Shown piece by piece: positions 1 through 8,680 of a DNA stretch of 64,000 nucleotides. The stretch spans positions 2,815,001 through 2,879,000 of the forward strand of contig NZ_CP104694.1 in the NCBI RefSeq assembly GCF_025398735.1. The letters run 5' to 3'. The stretch comes from Tahibacter amnicola. GTDB lineage: Bacteria; Pseudomonadota; Gammaproteobacteria; Xanthomonadales; Rhodanobacteraceae. The translations under genes and the position numbers were made by a program. Under the pieces are notes generated by a model. The model ran no database searches and was not told the DNA's origin. It saw only the letters and a list, made by a program, of their open reading frames with translations. Positions within the stretch are counted from its first letter, which is position 1; every line of letters begins with the position of its first letter.

Positions 1-87
1 GCTATGTGCCGGGGGCATCTGCTGTATGGACATGTTTCACCCGACGTGACTGATTCACGGACGCCAGAAACGCGGGCAATCCCCCGT
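1..87. other. Left edge, no gene recognised
   Basis: I see no gene, RNA or repeat here. The stretch lies downstream of the minus-strand SnoaL-like gene. Confidence 0.5.
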
Positions 88-609
88 CTACTTGCCTTCC
101 TCCGGCGAAGCATCACCGCCGAGCAGCCCGAGCTGCTTGAGCATCGGGTACTGATCGAAGCTGGTCCATTCCTCGGCAATCTTCCCGTCTTCCATGCGGA
201 AGATGGTCATCCCCCACAGGTTGCTCATGCGCTTTCCCGTTGCCGGAAGGCCATTGCCCGTGCCGGTATTGGTACCTGACCCGCTCCAATGCACGGCCAC
301 CATGTCGCATTCGGCGACGATGCGCAGAACATCCATGCGCAGATCGGGGGCGGCTTGCCGCCAGCCTTCGCTGGCCGCGCGGTCCTCTTCGCGACCGGCG
401 TCGCGGTTGGGTCCGTGGGCGACGAAGCGCGGATGGTAGATGGATTCATTCTCGGCGATGCGGCCCTTGCTCAGGATTTCTTCGAACACCGTGCGCGCAA
501 TGGCCTTGTTGTGCGCCACGGCCTTCGGGCTGCAGTCGGCGCCAACGGCTGCCGATGCCGCAGGGGGCCCTAGAAAGGTTGCAATCAGTATGAAAGTAAG
601 GTGATTCAT
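88..609 (-). CDS. Secreted SnoaL-like ester cyclase family protein
   Basis: A 173-residue protein with an N-terminal signal peptide (hydrophobic residues about 5-20, likely cleavage after ASA) followed by a single SnoaL/NTF2-like fold. Family-like features are the early HNKAIARTVFEEI helix, the RFVAHGP segment, and the C-terminal WGMTIFRMEDGKIAEEW strand pair. SnoaL-like proteins bind small hydrophobic ligands and many are annotated as ester cyclases, but the substrate cannot be read from sequence. It is divergent to the TetR regulator at 680, and the doubled operator lies about 20 bases upstream of its start, so it is probably the regulated target. The export signal is less common in this family. 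Confidence 0.8.
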   Translation of the reverse strand: MNHLTFILIATFLGPPAASAAVGADCSPKAVAHNKAIARTVFEEILSKGRIAENESIYHPRFVAHGPNRDAGREEDRAASEGWRQAAPDLRMDVLRIVAECDMVAVHWSGSGTNTGTGNGLPATGKRMSNLWGMTIFRMEDGKIAEEWTSFDQYPMLKQLGLLGGDASPEEGK

Positions 610-629
610 CGCGCGCCCTGCTCGTTGGC

Positions 630-670
630 CTTACGGCGTAAGGTGGACAGTCTCCACCTTACGCCGTAAG
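630..670. promoter_or_regulatory. Doubled palindromic operator, probably bound by the adjacent TetR regulator
   Basis: Arms 630-647 and 653-670 are perfect inverted repeats of 18 bases around a 5-base centre. Each arm contains a 13-bp palindrome, CTTACGGCGTAAG at 630-642 and its mirror at 658-670, so there are two operator-like sites 28 bp apart. It sits between divergent genes, 20 bp from the SnoaL-like start and 9 bp from the TetR start. This size and symmetry fit TetR dimers. Binding and autoregulation are inferred. Confidence 0.75.
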
Positions 671-679
671 TTGTAAACC

Positions 680-1330
680 ATGACCAACGACCCATCCAAA
701 CCCCGAAGGGCGAAACCGCGCCTGGCCTTGAGTCGGGAGCGCATCGCCGAAGCGGCATTCCAGATCGTCCATGCCGAAGGGCTGGCAGCCCTCTCCGCGC
801 GCCGGCTTGCTACCACGCTGCAGTGCGAAGCGATGTCGATCTACCACCATGCGCCGAATATGGACGCAGTTCTGGACGACATCGTCGATCGCCTGCTGTC
901 ACTGCTGGCGTTGCCGACCCACGAATCCCGCAACCCGCGTCGCGACCTCCTCACCCTGTCGCGCGGATTCCTCGATCTTGCCGACCGCCACCCCCACGTG
1001 TTCGTCGTTGCCGTATCGCGCCGCTGGACGACACCGACGGCCTACGCACTCGCGCAGGCATCTGTCAGCCTCTTCCAATCCGCCGGGGCGCCACAGCGTG
1101 CGGCATTGCGCAATGCGCGCATTCTCGGCGCCTACCTGGGCGGTGCCGGGTCTGCTCTGGCCGGATGGCGCCTCAGTCATGGCGACCCGGGCACCGAAAA
1201 GCACAGGGCGCTGGATGCCGCCGCGCCGAAACTGAGGCGCCAATCGACACTGGGTAACGTCCGCCGCGATCTGGATCTCGGTTTGGGCGTTGTCATCGAT
1301 GCCTTGTTGCAACGGGAGAAGCGCCAGTAA
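680..1330 (+). CDS. TetR/AcrR-family transcriptional regulator
   Basis: A 216-residue repressor-type protein. Residues about 18-62 form the TetR DNA-binding domain: a SRERIAEAAFQIV helix, then the helix-turn-helix LSARRLATTLQCEAMSIYHH, which contains the family-typical 'S-Y-HH' end. The rest is an all-helical ligand/dimerisation domain resembling the TetR_C class. The ATG at 680 lies only 9 bases after the doubled operator and has no clear Shine-Dalgarno sequence, so the operator overlaps the likely promoter or ribosome site. By position it should repress itself and the divergent SnoaL-like gene. The inducer is unknown. Confidence 0.88.
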   Translation: MTNDPSKPRRAKPRLALSRERIAEAAFQIVHAEGLAALSARRLATTLQCEAMSIYHHAPNMDAVLDDIVDRLLSLLALPTHESRNPRRDLLTLSRGFLDLADRHPHVFVVAVSRRWTTPTAYALAQASVSLFQSAGAPQRAALRNARILGAYLGGAGSALAGWRLSHGDPGTEKHRALDAAAPKLRRQSTLGNVRRDLDLGLGVVIDALLQREKRQ

Positions 1331-1409
1331 GACGGATGCCGCCCCGGTTGGTTTGTCCGAATTCCCGAACCGGCATTGCGCCGCTACTTCATGGACGTGG
1401 AATGGCTAG

Positions 1410-2647
1410 CAGGCTGTTGAGAAAGCCCCATTCAGTGCAAAATGCAGCATTCCGCCATTGACTGAAGCCACTCAGCATGCGAACACCGGACGTTCAGCAA
1501 CTCGGATTGTTCTCCTACGTATCGGTCGAGGCACGCGTTCCGCCGGATCATCCCATTCGTCAGTTGCGGGAATTGGTTGACGGAATCTTGGCAAATATGG
1601 ACGAACTATTCGAGTCGCGTTATGCCAGGATCGGGCGGCCGTCCATTCCGCCGGAACGGTTGCTTCGTGCATCGCTGTTGCAGGTCGTGTACAGCGTACG
1701 CAGCGAGCGACTGCTGATGGAACAGCTGGACTACAACCTTCTGTTTCGCTGGTTTGTTGGCCTGAATATCGACGATCGAGTATGGGACCATTCCACCTTC
1801 TCGTTCAATCGAGATCGGTTGTTCGATGAAGAGATCGCCCAACGATTTTTCGATCACACCGTGTTGGTGGCGCAGCTCAAACAGCTGGTGAGTAACGAGC
1901 ACTTTTCGGTGGACGGAACACTGTTGGAGGCTTGGGCCTCTCACAAAAGCTTTCGCCCGAAGGACGGCGACGGTAGCGATGACAGCGGAAACTTTCACGG
2001 TCAAAAGCGCAGTAACGAAACACACGAATCTACGACGGATCCCGACGCACGCTTGATGCGCAAAGGTGCTGGCAAGGAAGCCAAGCTGTGCTACCAAGCC
2101 AGCACATTGATGGAGAACCGGAACGGTCTGCTGGTGGGAGTTGATGTACGCCATGCGACTGGGACATCCGAGCGAGAAAGCGGCCTGTTGCTGGTCGACG
2201 AAATGCTCCTGGGCGCCGGATGCACATTGGGTGCAGACAAAGCCTATGACACTCATGCTTTCGTAGCCGCGTTGAAGGAGCGTGGTATCAAGCCTCACGT
2301 TGCCCAGAACAATAGCCACCGTCGAAGTGCAGTTGACGGACGCACCGCATCAAGCAAGGGATACGCGATCAGCCAGCGGGTTCGAAAGAAGATCGAGCAA
2401 GGATTTGGTTGGGTCAAGACCATCGGTGAACTTCGAAAGCTGACTCGCGTGGGACTTCCGGCTGTACGCGCATGGGTTACTTGGACATTCGCCGCCTACA
2501 ACTTGATCCGCATCGGCGGCATCCAAGGATGGTGGAATCCTTCGCCGACGTAGCTCGCGAGTCCCACACTGTCGATCAGCTACTGCACCACGAACGAACA
2601 CTTGGCCAGCTTGATCTGGGCGGAAATTGGGTTTTCTCAACGGCCTG
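1410..2647 (+). mobile_element. Complete IS5-like insertion sequence with CTAG flanks
   Basis: The terminal inverted repeats are imperfect: left end from 1410 (CAGGCTGTTGAGAAAGCCCC) and right end finishing at 2647, whose complement begins CAGGCCGTTGAGAAAACCCA, matching about 20 of 23 positions. Both ends are bordered by CTAG (1406-1409 and 2648-2651), the target type favoured by IS5-group elements. The element is 1,238 bp with one intact transposase, so it looks recent and possibly active. Confidence 0.85.
1477..2553 (+). CDS. IS5-family transposase
   Basis: A 358-residue DDE transposase filling the IS at 1410-2647. The N-terminal region (about 15-110) is DUF772-like and contains the GRPSIPPERLLRASLLQVVYS segment and the FRWFVGLNIDDRVWDHSTFS motif. 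A catalytic aspartate candidate follows in FSVDGTLLEAWAS, a second in LGADKAYDTHAFV, and the acidic third residue near the C-terminal RKKIEQGFGWVKT. Length and layout are normal for the family and the frame is intact. It does not connect functionally to its neighbours. Confidence 0.92.
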   Translation: MRTPDVQQLGLFSYVSVEARVPPDHPIRQLRELVDGILANMDELFESRYARIGRPSIPPERLLRASLLQVVYSVRSERLLMEQLDYNLLFRWFVGLNIDDRVWDHSTFSFNRDRLFDEEIAQRFFDHTVLVAQLKQLVSNEHFSVDGTLLEAWASHKSFRPKDGDGSDDSGNFHGQKRSNETHESTTDPDARLMRKGAGKEAKLCYQASTLMENRNGLLVGVDVRHATGTSERESGLLLVDEMLLGAGCTLGADKAYDTHAFVAALKERGIKPHVAQNNSHRRSAVDGRTASSKGYAISQRVRKKIEQGFGWVKTIGELRKLTRVGLPAVRAWVTWTFAAYNLIRIGGIQGWWNPSPT

Positions 2648-2736
2648 CTAGAATCGATGAGTAGCGCAGGCCCAGGCAGGCGGAGTGCGGTATTGCCGGG
2701 GCCTGCAATCCGCGACTCCCACGAGGCTTATCGGCA

Positions 2737-3132
2737 ATGATCACGCTCAACCGTATCGCCGCGCTCGACATGGCGCTTGTCTTCGCCCACCAAGGCGATG
2801 CGGCCTACTGGCATGAATGGGAGATGTTCCATCTGCCAGGCGGGATACAGGCCTTCGATGTTTTCAATGTCGTGATATTCGCGACGGTGCTGATGCTCTT
2901 CATCCCTGTCGTCCAGCGGCGCCCGGAGGGGTACAAGTGCTCAATGGCGATTGCGGCCCTGTGTGCAACGGTATTGCCGATTCATGTCGGCTTCGCGCTG
3001 GCGGGTTTTGATCAGTTCCATCTTCCCGTATCGCTTTTCCTGATCGGTGCCAGCTTTGTCGCGGCGATCACGCACGCGGTGGTGACGTGGCGGGCAAGGC
3101 ACGAGTTTGTTGCCGGGGGCGTTTCGGCCTGA
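2737..3132 (+). CDS. Small four-helix membrane protein, DUF6713-like
   Basis: A 131-residue protein with about four hydrophobic helices. Near the N-terminus is the segment HQGDAAYWHEWEMFHLPGG, which resembles the signature of the DUF6713 membrane family, of unknown function. The two histidines and the tryptophan-glutamate pair would lie near the membrane surface. It stands alone just right of the IS5-like element and has no visible operon partner. The family name is from memory and should be treated as likely, not certain. Confidence 0.65.
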   Translation: MITLNRIAALDMALVFAHQGDAAYWHEWEMFHLPGGIQAFDVFNVVIFATVLMLFIPVVQRRPEGYKCSMAIAALCATVLPIHVGFALAGFDQFHLPVSLFLIGASFVAAITHAVVTWRARHEFVAGGVSA

Positions 3133-3184
3133 AGCGATGGTGGGGCTGGACGGGTCAACCGAATGACTCCGCCCTCCGGGAAAA

Positions 3185-3310
3185 GTGCTCGACGCGCCAA
3201 GCGAAAAGGTTCAAGCGTCCAGGAAACGAAACAGCGAAACCGGGACATCCATGAATTGCATGACCGACCGCCGGTAGATGGGTCGGAAATTCCGAAGGTG
3301 GTTGTCCTGG
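3185..3310 (+). repeat. GGTTGTCC-core repeat copy 1 with two mini-hairpin units upstream
   Basis: Positions 3185-3230 contain two units resembling those of the array at 8681-8920 (GCTCGACGCGCCAAGCGAAAA and a degenerate follower). Positions 3283-3310 hold a copy of the interspersed repeat: a TCGGAAATTCCGA palindrome followed by the core at 3300-3307. Confidence 0.7.
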
Positions 3311-3343
3311 TTTGCGTGCGTGGTTTGCGCGTGCGCGCGCGTT

Positions 3344-3892
3344 TCAAGCCATCCGAAGTTCCCGGGGCGGGTCACGTCGATGCATGTGTTGCACGTGACC
3401 TGTCGGCGCAAAACAGAAAGCACACAGTGAATCGCTTTCTCGCGACAGCAAAATGGGGGCTTCATTAATTCGCATCAGAAGGTCTGGCCAGAATCTGACG
3501 AACGAGTTGAACCTCAGCGACACCGCCACGCGCTTGCTCTCAATAAGTAGAAGAGGTCGCTCCCGGTTCCAGCCTGATATCTCAGCGATTCTCTCGCAGA
3601 ATTGGTGATCGATTTCCTTGTCACCGTGCTGTGGGCGCCAGTTGCCAATCCAGTTTTTCTCACTTGTTGAGACCCAGGAGTTCTCAGAGACGTCGAATAT
3701 CCCGCGGCAGTTGGCCGAATCAATATAAGACGTCCACGCGTCATGCGCTTCCTGTAGGTCAAGCAGATAGATGTCCGCGGCATCGACCTGGTCTGCTGGA
3801 TGCTCATCAAAGCACCATGCAAAAGATGACTGCCTGACAGGTATCACGGTGTTGCCTCGATTTGGTTTGTCGTGCGAAATCGGAACATCCAT
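3344..3892 (-). CDS. Hypothetical protein, possibly with a repeat-derived tail
   Basis: Starting at ATG 3892 gives a protein of 182 residues beginning MDVPISHDKPNRGN. The composition (many W, D, E; normal amino-acid balance through about residue 150) looks like a real soluble protein, but I do not recognise the family. The last 20-30 residues are rich in H, R and P and approach the repeat zone at 3185-3310, so the original C-terminus may have been replaced. An upstream start at 3952 would add residues translated from repeat copy 2 (core 3926-3933), which is why the shorter start is preferred. Confidence 0.45.
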   Translation of the reverse strand: MDVPISHDKPNRGNTVIPVRQSSFAWCFDEHPADQVDAADIYLLDLQEAHDAWTSYIDSANCRGIFDVSENSWVSTSEKNWIGNWRPQHGDKEIDHQFCERIAEISGWNRERPLLLIESKRVAVSLRFNSFVRFWPDLLMRINEAPILLSRESDSLCAFCFAPTGHVQHMHRRDPPRELRMA

Positions 3893-3914
3893 CTTGCTCG
3901 CCCATTTGCTGGCG

Positions 3915-3945
3915 AGCGGAAAGGTGGTTGTCCTGAATCGGTGGT
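3915..3945 (+). repeat. GGTTGTCC-core repeat copy 2
   Basis: The core is at 3926-3933, in the context GGAAAGGTGGTTGTCCTGAA. The upstream palindrome is missing or eroded. It lies between two minus-strand genes. Confidence 0.7.
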
Positions 3946-3959
3946 CCCGCACTCCACTG

Positions 3960-4439
3960 TCAGGCTTGGCCTGAACCCCGCACGCGGAGCGTCAGGCCTC
4001 TGAGAAAATTCCGTAGCATCTGGTCGCCGCAGGCGCGATAGTTCTTGTGGCCGGGCAGGCGGAAGAGGGCGCTCAATTCCGGCTTGGTGACGGGGAATCC
4101 GGCATTCTGGAAGATGTCGTGCATGTCGCTGTCACGGAGCTGGAACGCCACGCGCAGTTTCTTGAGGATCAGGTTGTTGGTGATGCGCTTTTCCACGGGG
4201 CGCGGTGGAAGGCTTTCATCACGGCCGCGGCAATGGAACACCAGGCCATCCAGGAAGTGCGCCAGCATGGTGTCGCTGCATTCGGCGAAGTCCGCCTCGC
4301 CATCCTTCTTGAGGTAACGGCGTACCTGGGCCTGGTCGATCGGAAACGCGGCGTTCGCGAGTTTGGTGATTTCCGCGACCTTGATTTCGCTCAGGTCGAG
4401 CATGAAGCGGATGCTGCGCAGCACATCGTTGTTGATCAT
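3960..4439 (-). CDS. DUF1456 (YehS-like) family protein
   Basis: A 159-residue protein made of two similar halves, as in the DUF1456/YehS family (E. coli YehS is of similar length). Each half contains a helix-rich unit: LRSIRFMLDLSEIKVAEI in the first and LKKLRVAFQLRDSDMHDIF in the second, each followed by an 'F-x-L/AEC-x-D-x-ML' type end (CSDTMLAHFLDGL and CGDQMLRNFLRGL). The function of the family is not established. ATG at 4439 is chosen because upstream codons read into non-conserved sequence and repeat copy 3. Confidence 0.9.
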   Translation of the reverse strand: MINNDVLRSIRFMLDLSEIKVAEITKLANAAFPIDQAQVRRYLKKDGEADFAECSDTMLAHFLDGLVFHCRGRDESLPPRPVEKRITNNLILKKLRVAFQLRDSDMHDIFQNAGFPVTKPELSALFRLPGHKNYRACGDQMLRNFLRGLTLRVRGSGQA

Positions 4440-4639
4440 TGGAATTCCCAAAGCATTGGACGCGCACATCCGGGTGGATGCCCAGCTCACGACCGGGCTG
4501 CGCGACGCCTGTGCCGGCGCCACCCCTGGCAGAGCGCAGGCCAGGGGCGGCGATTCTAGATCAGAAAGATCGGGCACACCCAGGAAGATCTGGAAAAGAT
4601 CTCCTGCAAATCCGGGAGGGTGTGTGTGGGTGAATACCA

Positions 4640-4682
4640 AGTCGTGGTTGTCCTGGATCGCACTGGATCGCACTGGATCGCA
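4640..4682 (+). repeat. GGTTGTCC-core repeat copy 3 plus a 10-bp triplet repeat
   Basis: The core at 4646-4653 runs directly into three tandem copies of TGGATCGCAC (about 4653-4681). A similar doubled TGGATCGCT end follows the copy at 11602, so this sub-type carries a short tandem extension. Confidence 0.75.
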
Positions 4683-4758
4683 GCGTGAGAACTACCGCGC
4701 TGTTGCGCCGTAGTTCCACTGGTCGCCATTGACACTCCGTCTGCGGCGACCCGCGGGG

Positions 4759-5610
4759 TCAGTACGCCAGGTCATGCACGCGGTTCGCCTCGCCAACAAG
4801 CTGACTCTTGGAAATCTTTGCCAAATTGTGGGCCAGGAAGAACCTCTTGAGCCATGGCGCCTCATGGAATGGCCGTGCCGCTGACGCGTGCAGCCATTGC
4901 TCGATGATGATCGCGTCGTTCTCGCGGTTGAATTCTTCGATGGCGAGCGGTTCTCCCGCACGACGATGCGACCAGTCGTAGCCCAGATCGTCGAAGTACA
5001 GCGGAACGCGCAACAGATCCCGTTCGCCGAGCTGCTCGACGATCCTTAATGCCGCGCGGGTCGATGAATACAGATCCAGATCGAACGCGACGAAGCCGAG
5101 CGGACAGTCGAGCTCATCGCGAAGGAACGGGGCTACCGTGTCCTCGACATTCCCGATCACCAGCTGCGTGTTCGCGGGAAGCGCCTGTCGCAGCCGGTCC
5201 ACGTCCATCGGGAAGTCCCCTGCCTTCCACGCGTCGGGATGGTCGCGGTAGTCGCCACAGAAGGTGGGCAAACCGGTTCCGGCGTCAAATCCGTAGACCC
5301 GAATATCGATTCCGAAGTGCCGGGCGAGATCCTGCGCATGGCGCGCCATCGCGAGCAGGCCCCGGCCGCCCGCGCAGCCCATTTCGGCCACTGCAATCCG
5401 AGTGAGTCCTTGTGCACGGGCGAACTGCGCCGCCTTGAGAACACCAAAAAGGTACTGTGGGTAATCTGCGGCATCCCAGAACGACTTCACCGGCAACGGA
5501 GCTTTCACCCGCCGGAGGATCCATCGGGCGAGCAGCCGTATGGGCGGTTCGCAGGCGATGGTGAAGAGGGTCTGGTTGAACGCTTTCGTCAATGAGTTGG
5601 CCAACGGCAT
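4759..5610 (-). CDS. Class I SAM-dependent methyltransferase-like protein
   Basis: From ATG 5610 this is a 283-residue soluble protein. The core is a Rossmann-like domain: IAVAEMGCAGGRGLLAMA (about residues 75-92) is a SAM-binding glycine-rich motif I, VYGFDAGTGLP the following strand with acidic residue, and LGFVAFDLDLYSSTRAAL a later motif with two aspartates, similar to TylF/macrocin-type O-methyltransferases. Substrate unknown. The longer frame to 5793 adds arginine- and proline-rich residues with no homology-like character, so it is not used. No operon partner is visible. Confidence 0.7.
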   Translation of the reverse strand: MPLANSLTKAFNQTLFTIACEPPIRLLARWILRRVKAPLPVKSFWDAADYPQYLFGVLKAAQFARAQGLTRIAVAEMGCAGGRGLLAMARHAQDLARHFGIDIRVYGFDAGTGLPTFCGDYRDHPDAWKAGDFPMDVDRLRQALPANTQLVIGNVEDTVAPFLRDELDCPLGFVAFDLDLYSSTRAALRIVEQLGERDLLRVPLYFDDLGYDWSHRRAGEPLAIEEFNRENDAIIIEQWLHASAARPFHEAPWLKRFFLAHNLAKISKSQLVGEANRVHDLAY

Positions 5611-6416
5611 CCTCGACTCAGTAGAAAAAGGCCCCCTGATGCGACAACGGCATTCAGGCACGGCGATGAAGTTATCCGGCGGGACCACGGGGCAGCCGAC
5701 GCCGTCATGAAGTTCTTGTTGGATCGGGCGGCGGTTCAGAGCCCGGGCAGCTGGCGGCAGGCGTCTCGACATCGCAGGCGGCCAGCGCGGCAATGCTTCC
5801 GTAGCTGAAAGTCCTACTGCTGCGATTAGGCCATGCCGACAGCATGCAGGACAAGCCTATGCTGGCGAGCAATCTACGCGACAGACCCGCCCGCTCGCAG
5901 GTGACCTGCGAAGAGCGGACATGGTCTGCCGCATTCCGCCGTCCTTCGTGCATGCAAATCTGGGACATCCATGGATTGCCCCGGGGGGCGTGCTGAGCTG
6001 CGCGTCTCCCGAGTGGGTCGGATGTCAATCCAGTCGTCAAGCGATTCCGACCTGTGCCTCAGCGCGCGAGGTTGCTGAACCTGGGGCTTTGCGGAATCCT
6101 GGTTGTCCTGGCTTGCGTGCTCGGAGAATCAGCGGAGTGCCGGCAGGCAGGGTCGGAAAATTCTGAAAGGTGGTTGTCCTGGTTCCGGGTGTCCGGGAAC
6201 CGGGGCAAGATCATGTCCTGTTTTGTGGGAATATTCCGAAACTTGGTTGTCCTGGATTGACTTTCGAGCGTATCGACGTGGCCCACGGACAAGATGAAGT
6301 AGCCGGCCACACGATTACTATCGGCTGCAACGACGAAGGTTGGCAGAGCCACACCTTCCGTGCTAGCTGATTGTGCTTTCTGGAAGCAAGCCAACCATTG
6401 CGGGCTTGCAGGTGCT
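5611..6416. other. About 800 bp without a gene, repeat-rich on the right
   Basis: 5611-6016 holds nothing I recognise apart from a short GGGACATCCATGGATTGC motif near 5966 that also occurs near 3241 and, less exactly, near 11470. 6017-6260 contains the repeat cluster annotated separately. No convincing coding frame. Confidence 0.6.
6017..6260 (+). repeat. Cluster of three GGTTGTCC-core repeats, the first with a 95-bp extended module
   Basis: Cores lie at 6101-6108, 6172-6179 and 6245-6252. The first is preceded by a module beginning with a hairpin (GTCGGA at 6017-6022 pairing with TCCGAC at 6046-6051) that reappears at 9337-9432. The second carries TCGGAAAATTCTGA and the GCCGGCAGGCAGG leader that is also seen at 9230-9272. 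Confidence 0.85.
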
Positions 6417-6417
6417 C

Positions 6418-7215
6418 ATGTCGAACCTACTCCGGGGGAGTGGAATTTTGCGAATCATCTTCCGCGGCGATCACAGCGAGGCTCGCAAGGCGCTGATCGC
6501 CCAACTAGGCGCTGCGGGACCTGCCGCCGAGGCTGTACTCGACCAGTTGGCTTACCTTCTCGGCAACGCGATCCTTGTTTTTGAAGGCCCTCGAGAACCT
6601 GCAGTCCGCATCGAATTGTCCGATGTCGCCGGACGCATCGTTCAACGGTTTGATCCTGCGCGCGACGCCAAGGGGGCGGTCCGGACGGATCATGTGCCGA
6701 TTCCCGAGAGACTGCGGCAGTTCGTGAGGCACAGCGGGGCCATGCGAATCTATTTCGCCGGTGCGGAGGTATACGATGATGGAGAGTTCGGCTTGGACGT
6801 ACCGCTGAGCAATGTTCCAATCTTTGAAATGTTCGAGCAGACGGCATTTCACTCCGAGATCTTCCCGGTCGCCGAGGCGATAGCATTCCATGGGATGCGG
6901 CCGTTTATTGACGACTGCTTCTCGGCTGAAGAGATCAAAGCGCTGGATGCAAACATCTTTGTCTTTGCCGTGCATCATCGTGGCGACGAGTTACGGGACT
7001 ATTTGTTCTTCGATAGAAATGGATCTTTCGGGAGCTTTGAATTCGATGCCAATGGCTACTCTAAAAGCCAGGAAGCGTTGGTAAGAATCATGCGTCGGGA
7101 GTTCGACCCTGAAGATTTTGATCCACTGATGGCGAGATTTTTCAGTCTGAGCATGATTGCGTTCTTCGACCGACTCGGTGAGTTCTGGGCTCCCTGGTGG
7201 GATACCGCCACCTGA
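6418..7215 (+). CDS. Hypothetical soluble protein
   Basis: A 265-residue protein from ATG 6418 (an in-frame GTG at 6373 would add 15 residues). The first third contains RIIFRGDHSEARKALIAQL and a hydrophobic LLGNAILVFEGP strand; the middle is rich in aspartate/phenylalanine; the C-terminus ends in a tryptophan-rich EFWAPWWDTAT. There is no signal peptide, membrane span or motif that I can assign. Balanced composition and lack of stops support a real gene. It is followed after 170 bp by the P-loop ATPase gene, with no clear operon link. Confidence 0.65.
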   Translation: MSNLLRGSGILRIIFRGDHSEARKALIAQLGAAGPAAEAVLDQLAYLLGNAILVFEGPREPAVRIELSDVAGRIVQRFDPARDAKGAVRTDHVPIPERLRQFVRHSGAMRIYFAGAEVYDDGEFGLDVPLSNVPIFEMFEQTAFHSEIFPVAEAIAFHGMRPFIDDCFSAEEIKALDANIFVFAVHHRGDELRDYLFFDRNGSFGSFEFDANGYSKSQEALVRIMRREFDPEDFDPLMARFFSLSMIAFFDRLGEFWAPWWDTAT

Positions 7216-7385
7216 CATAAACAAAGCCGCTCCCGAGACAGCGCTGCTTTCTGCACATCGGCCGCGTTATGCGATGCCCGCACGGCACAGGCGGCCACAT
7301 CGATCGCATCGTCAGGCCATGGAATCAGAATAAGGCTTGCAGTAGGGTCGGAAAAGCGGAAATGCGGAAGAGGAGTTCGAAGCGC

Positions 7386-7919
7386 ATGCGCAATGCAGCG
7401 AAGTTACACTTCTTCTGCGGCAAGATGGCCGCAGGAAAATCCACCCTTGCTCGCGATCTCGCGGCAGCGGAAGGCGCGGTTCTGCTGGAACAAGATGCGT
7501 TTCTGGCTGCACTCTATCCGGGCGAAATTCGTGGAATTTCCGATTACTCCCGGTGTTCCGCACGCCTTCGGGACGCGCTGACACCGCATATCTGTGCACT
7601 TTTGTCGAAGGGAATCTCTGTCGTTCTCGATTTTCCCGGGAACACCCTAGGCCAGCGTGCCTGGTTTCGTGAGCTCGCCGAGAATGCGGGCGTTCAGCAC
7701 GCGCTTCACTTCATCGACCTCTCCGACGCCGTGTGCAAGAGCCAACTCGCCCACCGAAGCCAGCATCTCCCGCCCGGCACTCCGTGGACCACAGAAGCCG
7801 AGTTCGACGCGATGACCGCCTACTTTCAGCCTCCTTCGGAGGACGAGGGATTCAACGTGGTGTATCACGATCGTAGCCGTCCGGCGCTCCCACCTTCCAC
7901 GCCACTGCAGCGGCGCTAG
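7386..7919 (+). CDS. P-loop ATP-binding protein, small kinase/zeta-like (AAA_33)
   Basis: A 177-residue protein. Walker A is CGKMAAGKSTLARDL near residues 11-25. The segment VLLEQDAFLAALYPGE has the aspartate found in small nucleotide-dependent kinases, and SVVLDFPGNTLGQRAWFREL matches the Walker B-like strand and lid of the AAA_33/zeta-toxin-like group. A LIDLSDAVCKSQLAHR-type lid follows. It may phosphorylate a small molecule or be a resistance-type kinase; the substrate is not readable. ATG 7386 is chosen since it places Walker A at the usual distance; an upstream ATG at 7362 is possible. Confidence 0.78.
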   Translation: MRNAAKLHFFCGKMAAGKSTLARDLAAAEGAVLLEQDAFLAALYPGEIRGISDYSRCSARLRDALTPHICALLSKGISVVLDFPGNTLGQRAWFRELAENAGVQHALHFIDLSDAVCKSQLAHRSQHLPPGTPWTTEAEFDAMTAYFQPPSEDEGFNVVYHDRSRPALPPSTPLQRR

Positions 7920-7967
7920 GTAAGCAAACGGTTCGTGCCCAATCTGCTTGGCGGTGGCGATCAAGGC

Positions 7968-8306
7968 TCATGATGACTGCGGCGCGTTCGCCAGCAGACT
8001 GGGAGCCCGCAAAGAGCCAATTCTTGCGTCCAAGGGCAATGGGTCTGATGGAGTAGCGGCGAGGTCAATGGCCGTTGTGGCGGTCGTGGTGTGATCGCTG
8101 CGGATGACGTAGACCTGGTCGCCTGTGATAGCCCACCGGGTGATCTCGGTCAGGTCACCGCTGTAGCGGCTGCGGGAGACGCCGGTGGGGTCGAGGGTGA
8201 TGGTGCTGGCGGCGGGGCCCTCGCCGCTGGTGTAGATGATGGGCGTGGTGGCGGATGCCGTGGCTTGCAGCAGCAGGCCGGCGGCGATGGCGATGGTGCG
8301 TTTCAT
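7968..8306 (-). CDS. Small secreted protein of unknown function
   Basis: A 112-residue protein starting at ATG 8306, chosen because a good ribosome site GGAG lies six bases upstream and the sequence then begins with a normal signal peptide (MKRTIAIAAGLLLQATASA). The mature part is short and threonine/serine-rich with strands such as PIIYTSGEGPAASTITLDP and QVYVIRSDHTTTATTAIDL, suggesting a beta-rich fold. No family recognised. Confidence 0.65.
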   Translation of the reverse strand: MKRTIAIAAGLLLQATASATTPIIYTSGEGPAASTITLDPTGVSRSRYSGDLTEITRWAITGDQVYVIRSDHTTTATTAIDLAATPSDPLPLDARIGSLRAPSLLANAPQSS

Positions 8307-8680
8307 GGGATCTCCGGATCGGGGCGTCGAGGGCGACGGGCAATAAAATGGAGTCCCGCGTGCCGGCTGGGCGTTGGAAGGGAACGCGACGGTGCGGCAC
8401 GCGGGGAGGAGCCCTGCGCAGGTCAGAGGGAGGGGGCCATCGCCATGGCCATGGCGACGGGTGGGGCCGGGTCGATTCTCGGCGTAGCACGGCCGTGCTC
8501 GTCGGCGCGGTGCGTGCCGAGCAGCTGCTCCGCGGGCGGCTGCCGGTCCGGGGCGATGGTCCGGTGGGTTCAATGGAGGGCAACATCACCGGAAACAACG
8601 TTGCGCCGCTCCGGAGCGGCGGACGGCGCTCCCTGTGGTATTCGCGGGTGACTGGGGTTCAGATTGCCGTGCTGGCGCAA
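8307..8680. other. Intergenic, no gene recognised
   Basis: GC-rich sequence in which every strand reads open by composition. Codon usage is unconvincing and I see no start with a ribosome site apart from the minus-strand secreted gene that ends its 5' side here. Confidence 0.5.
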
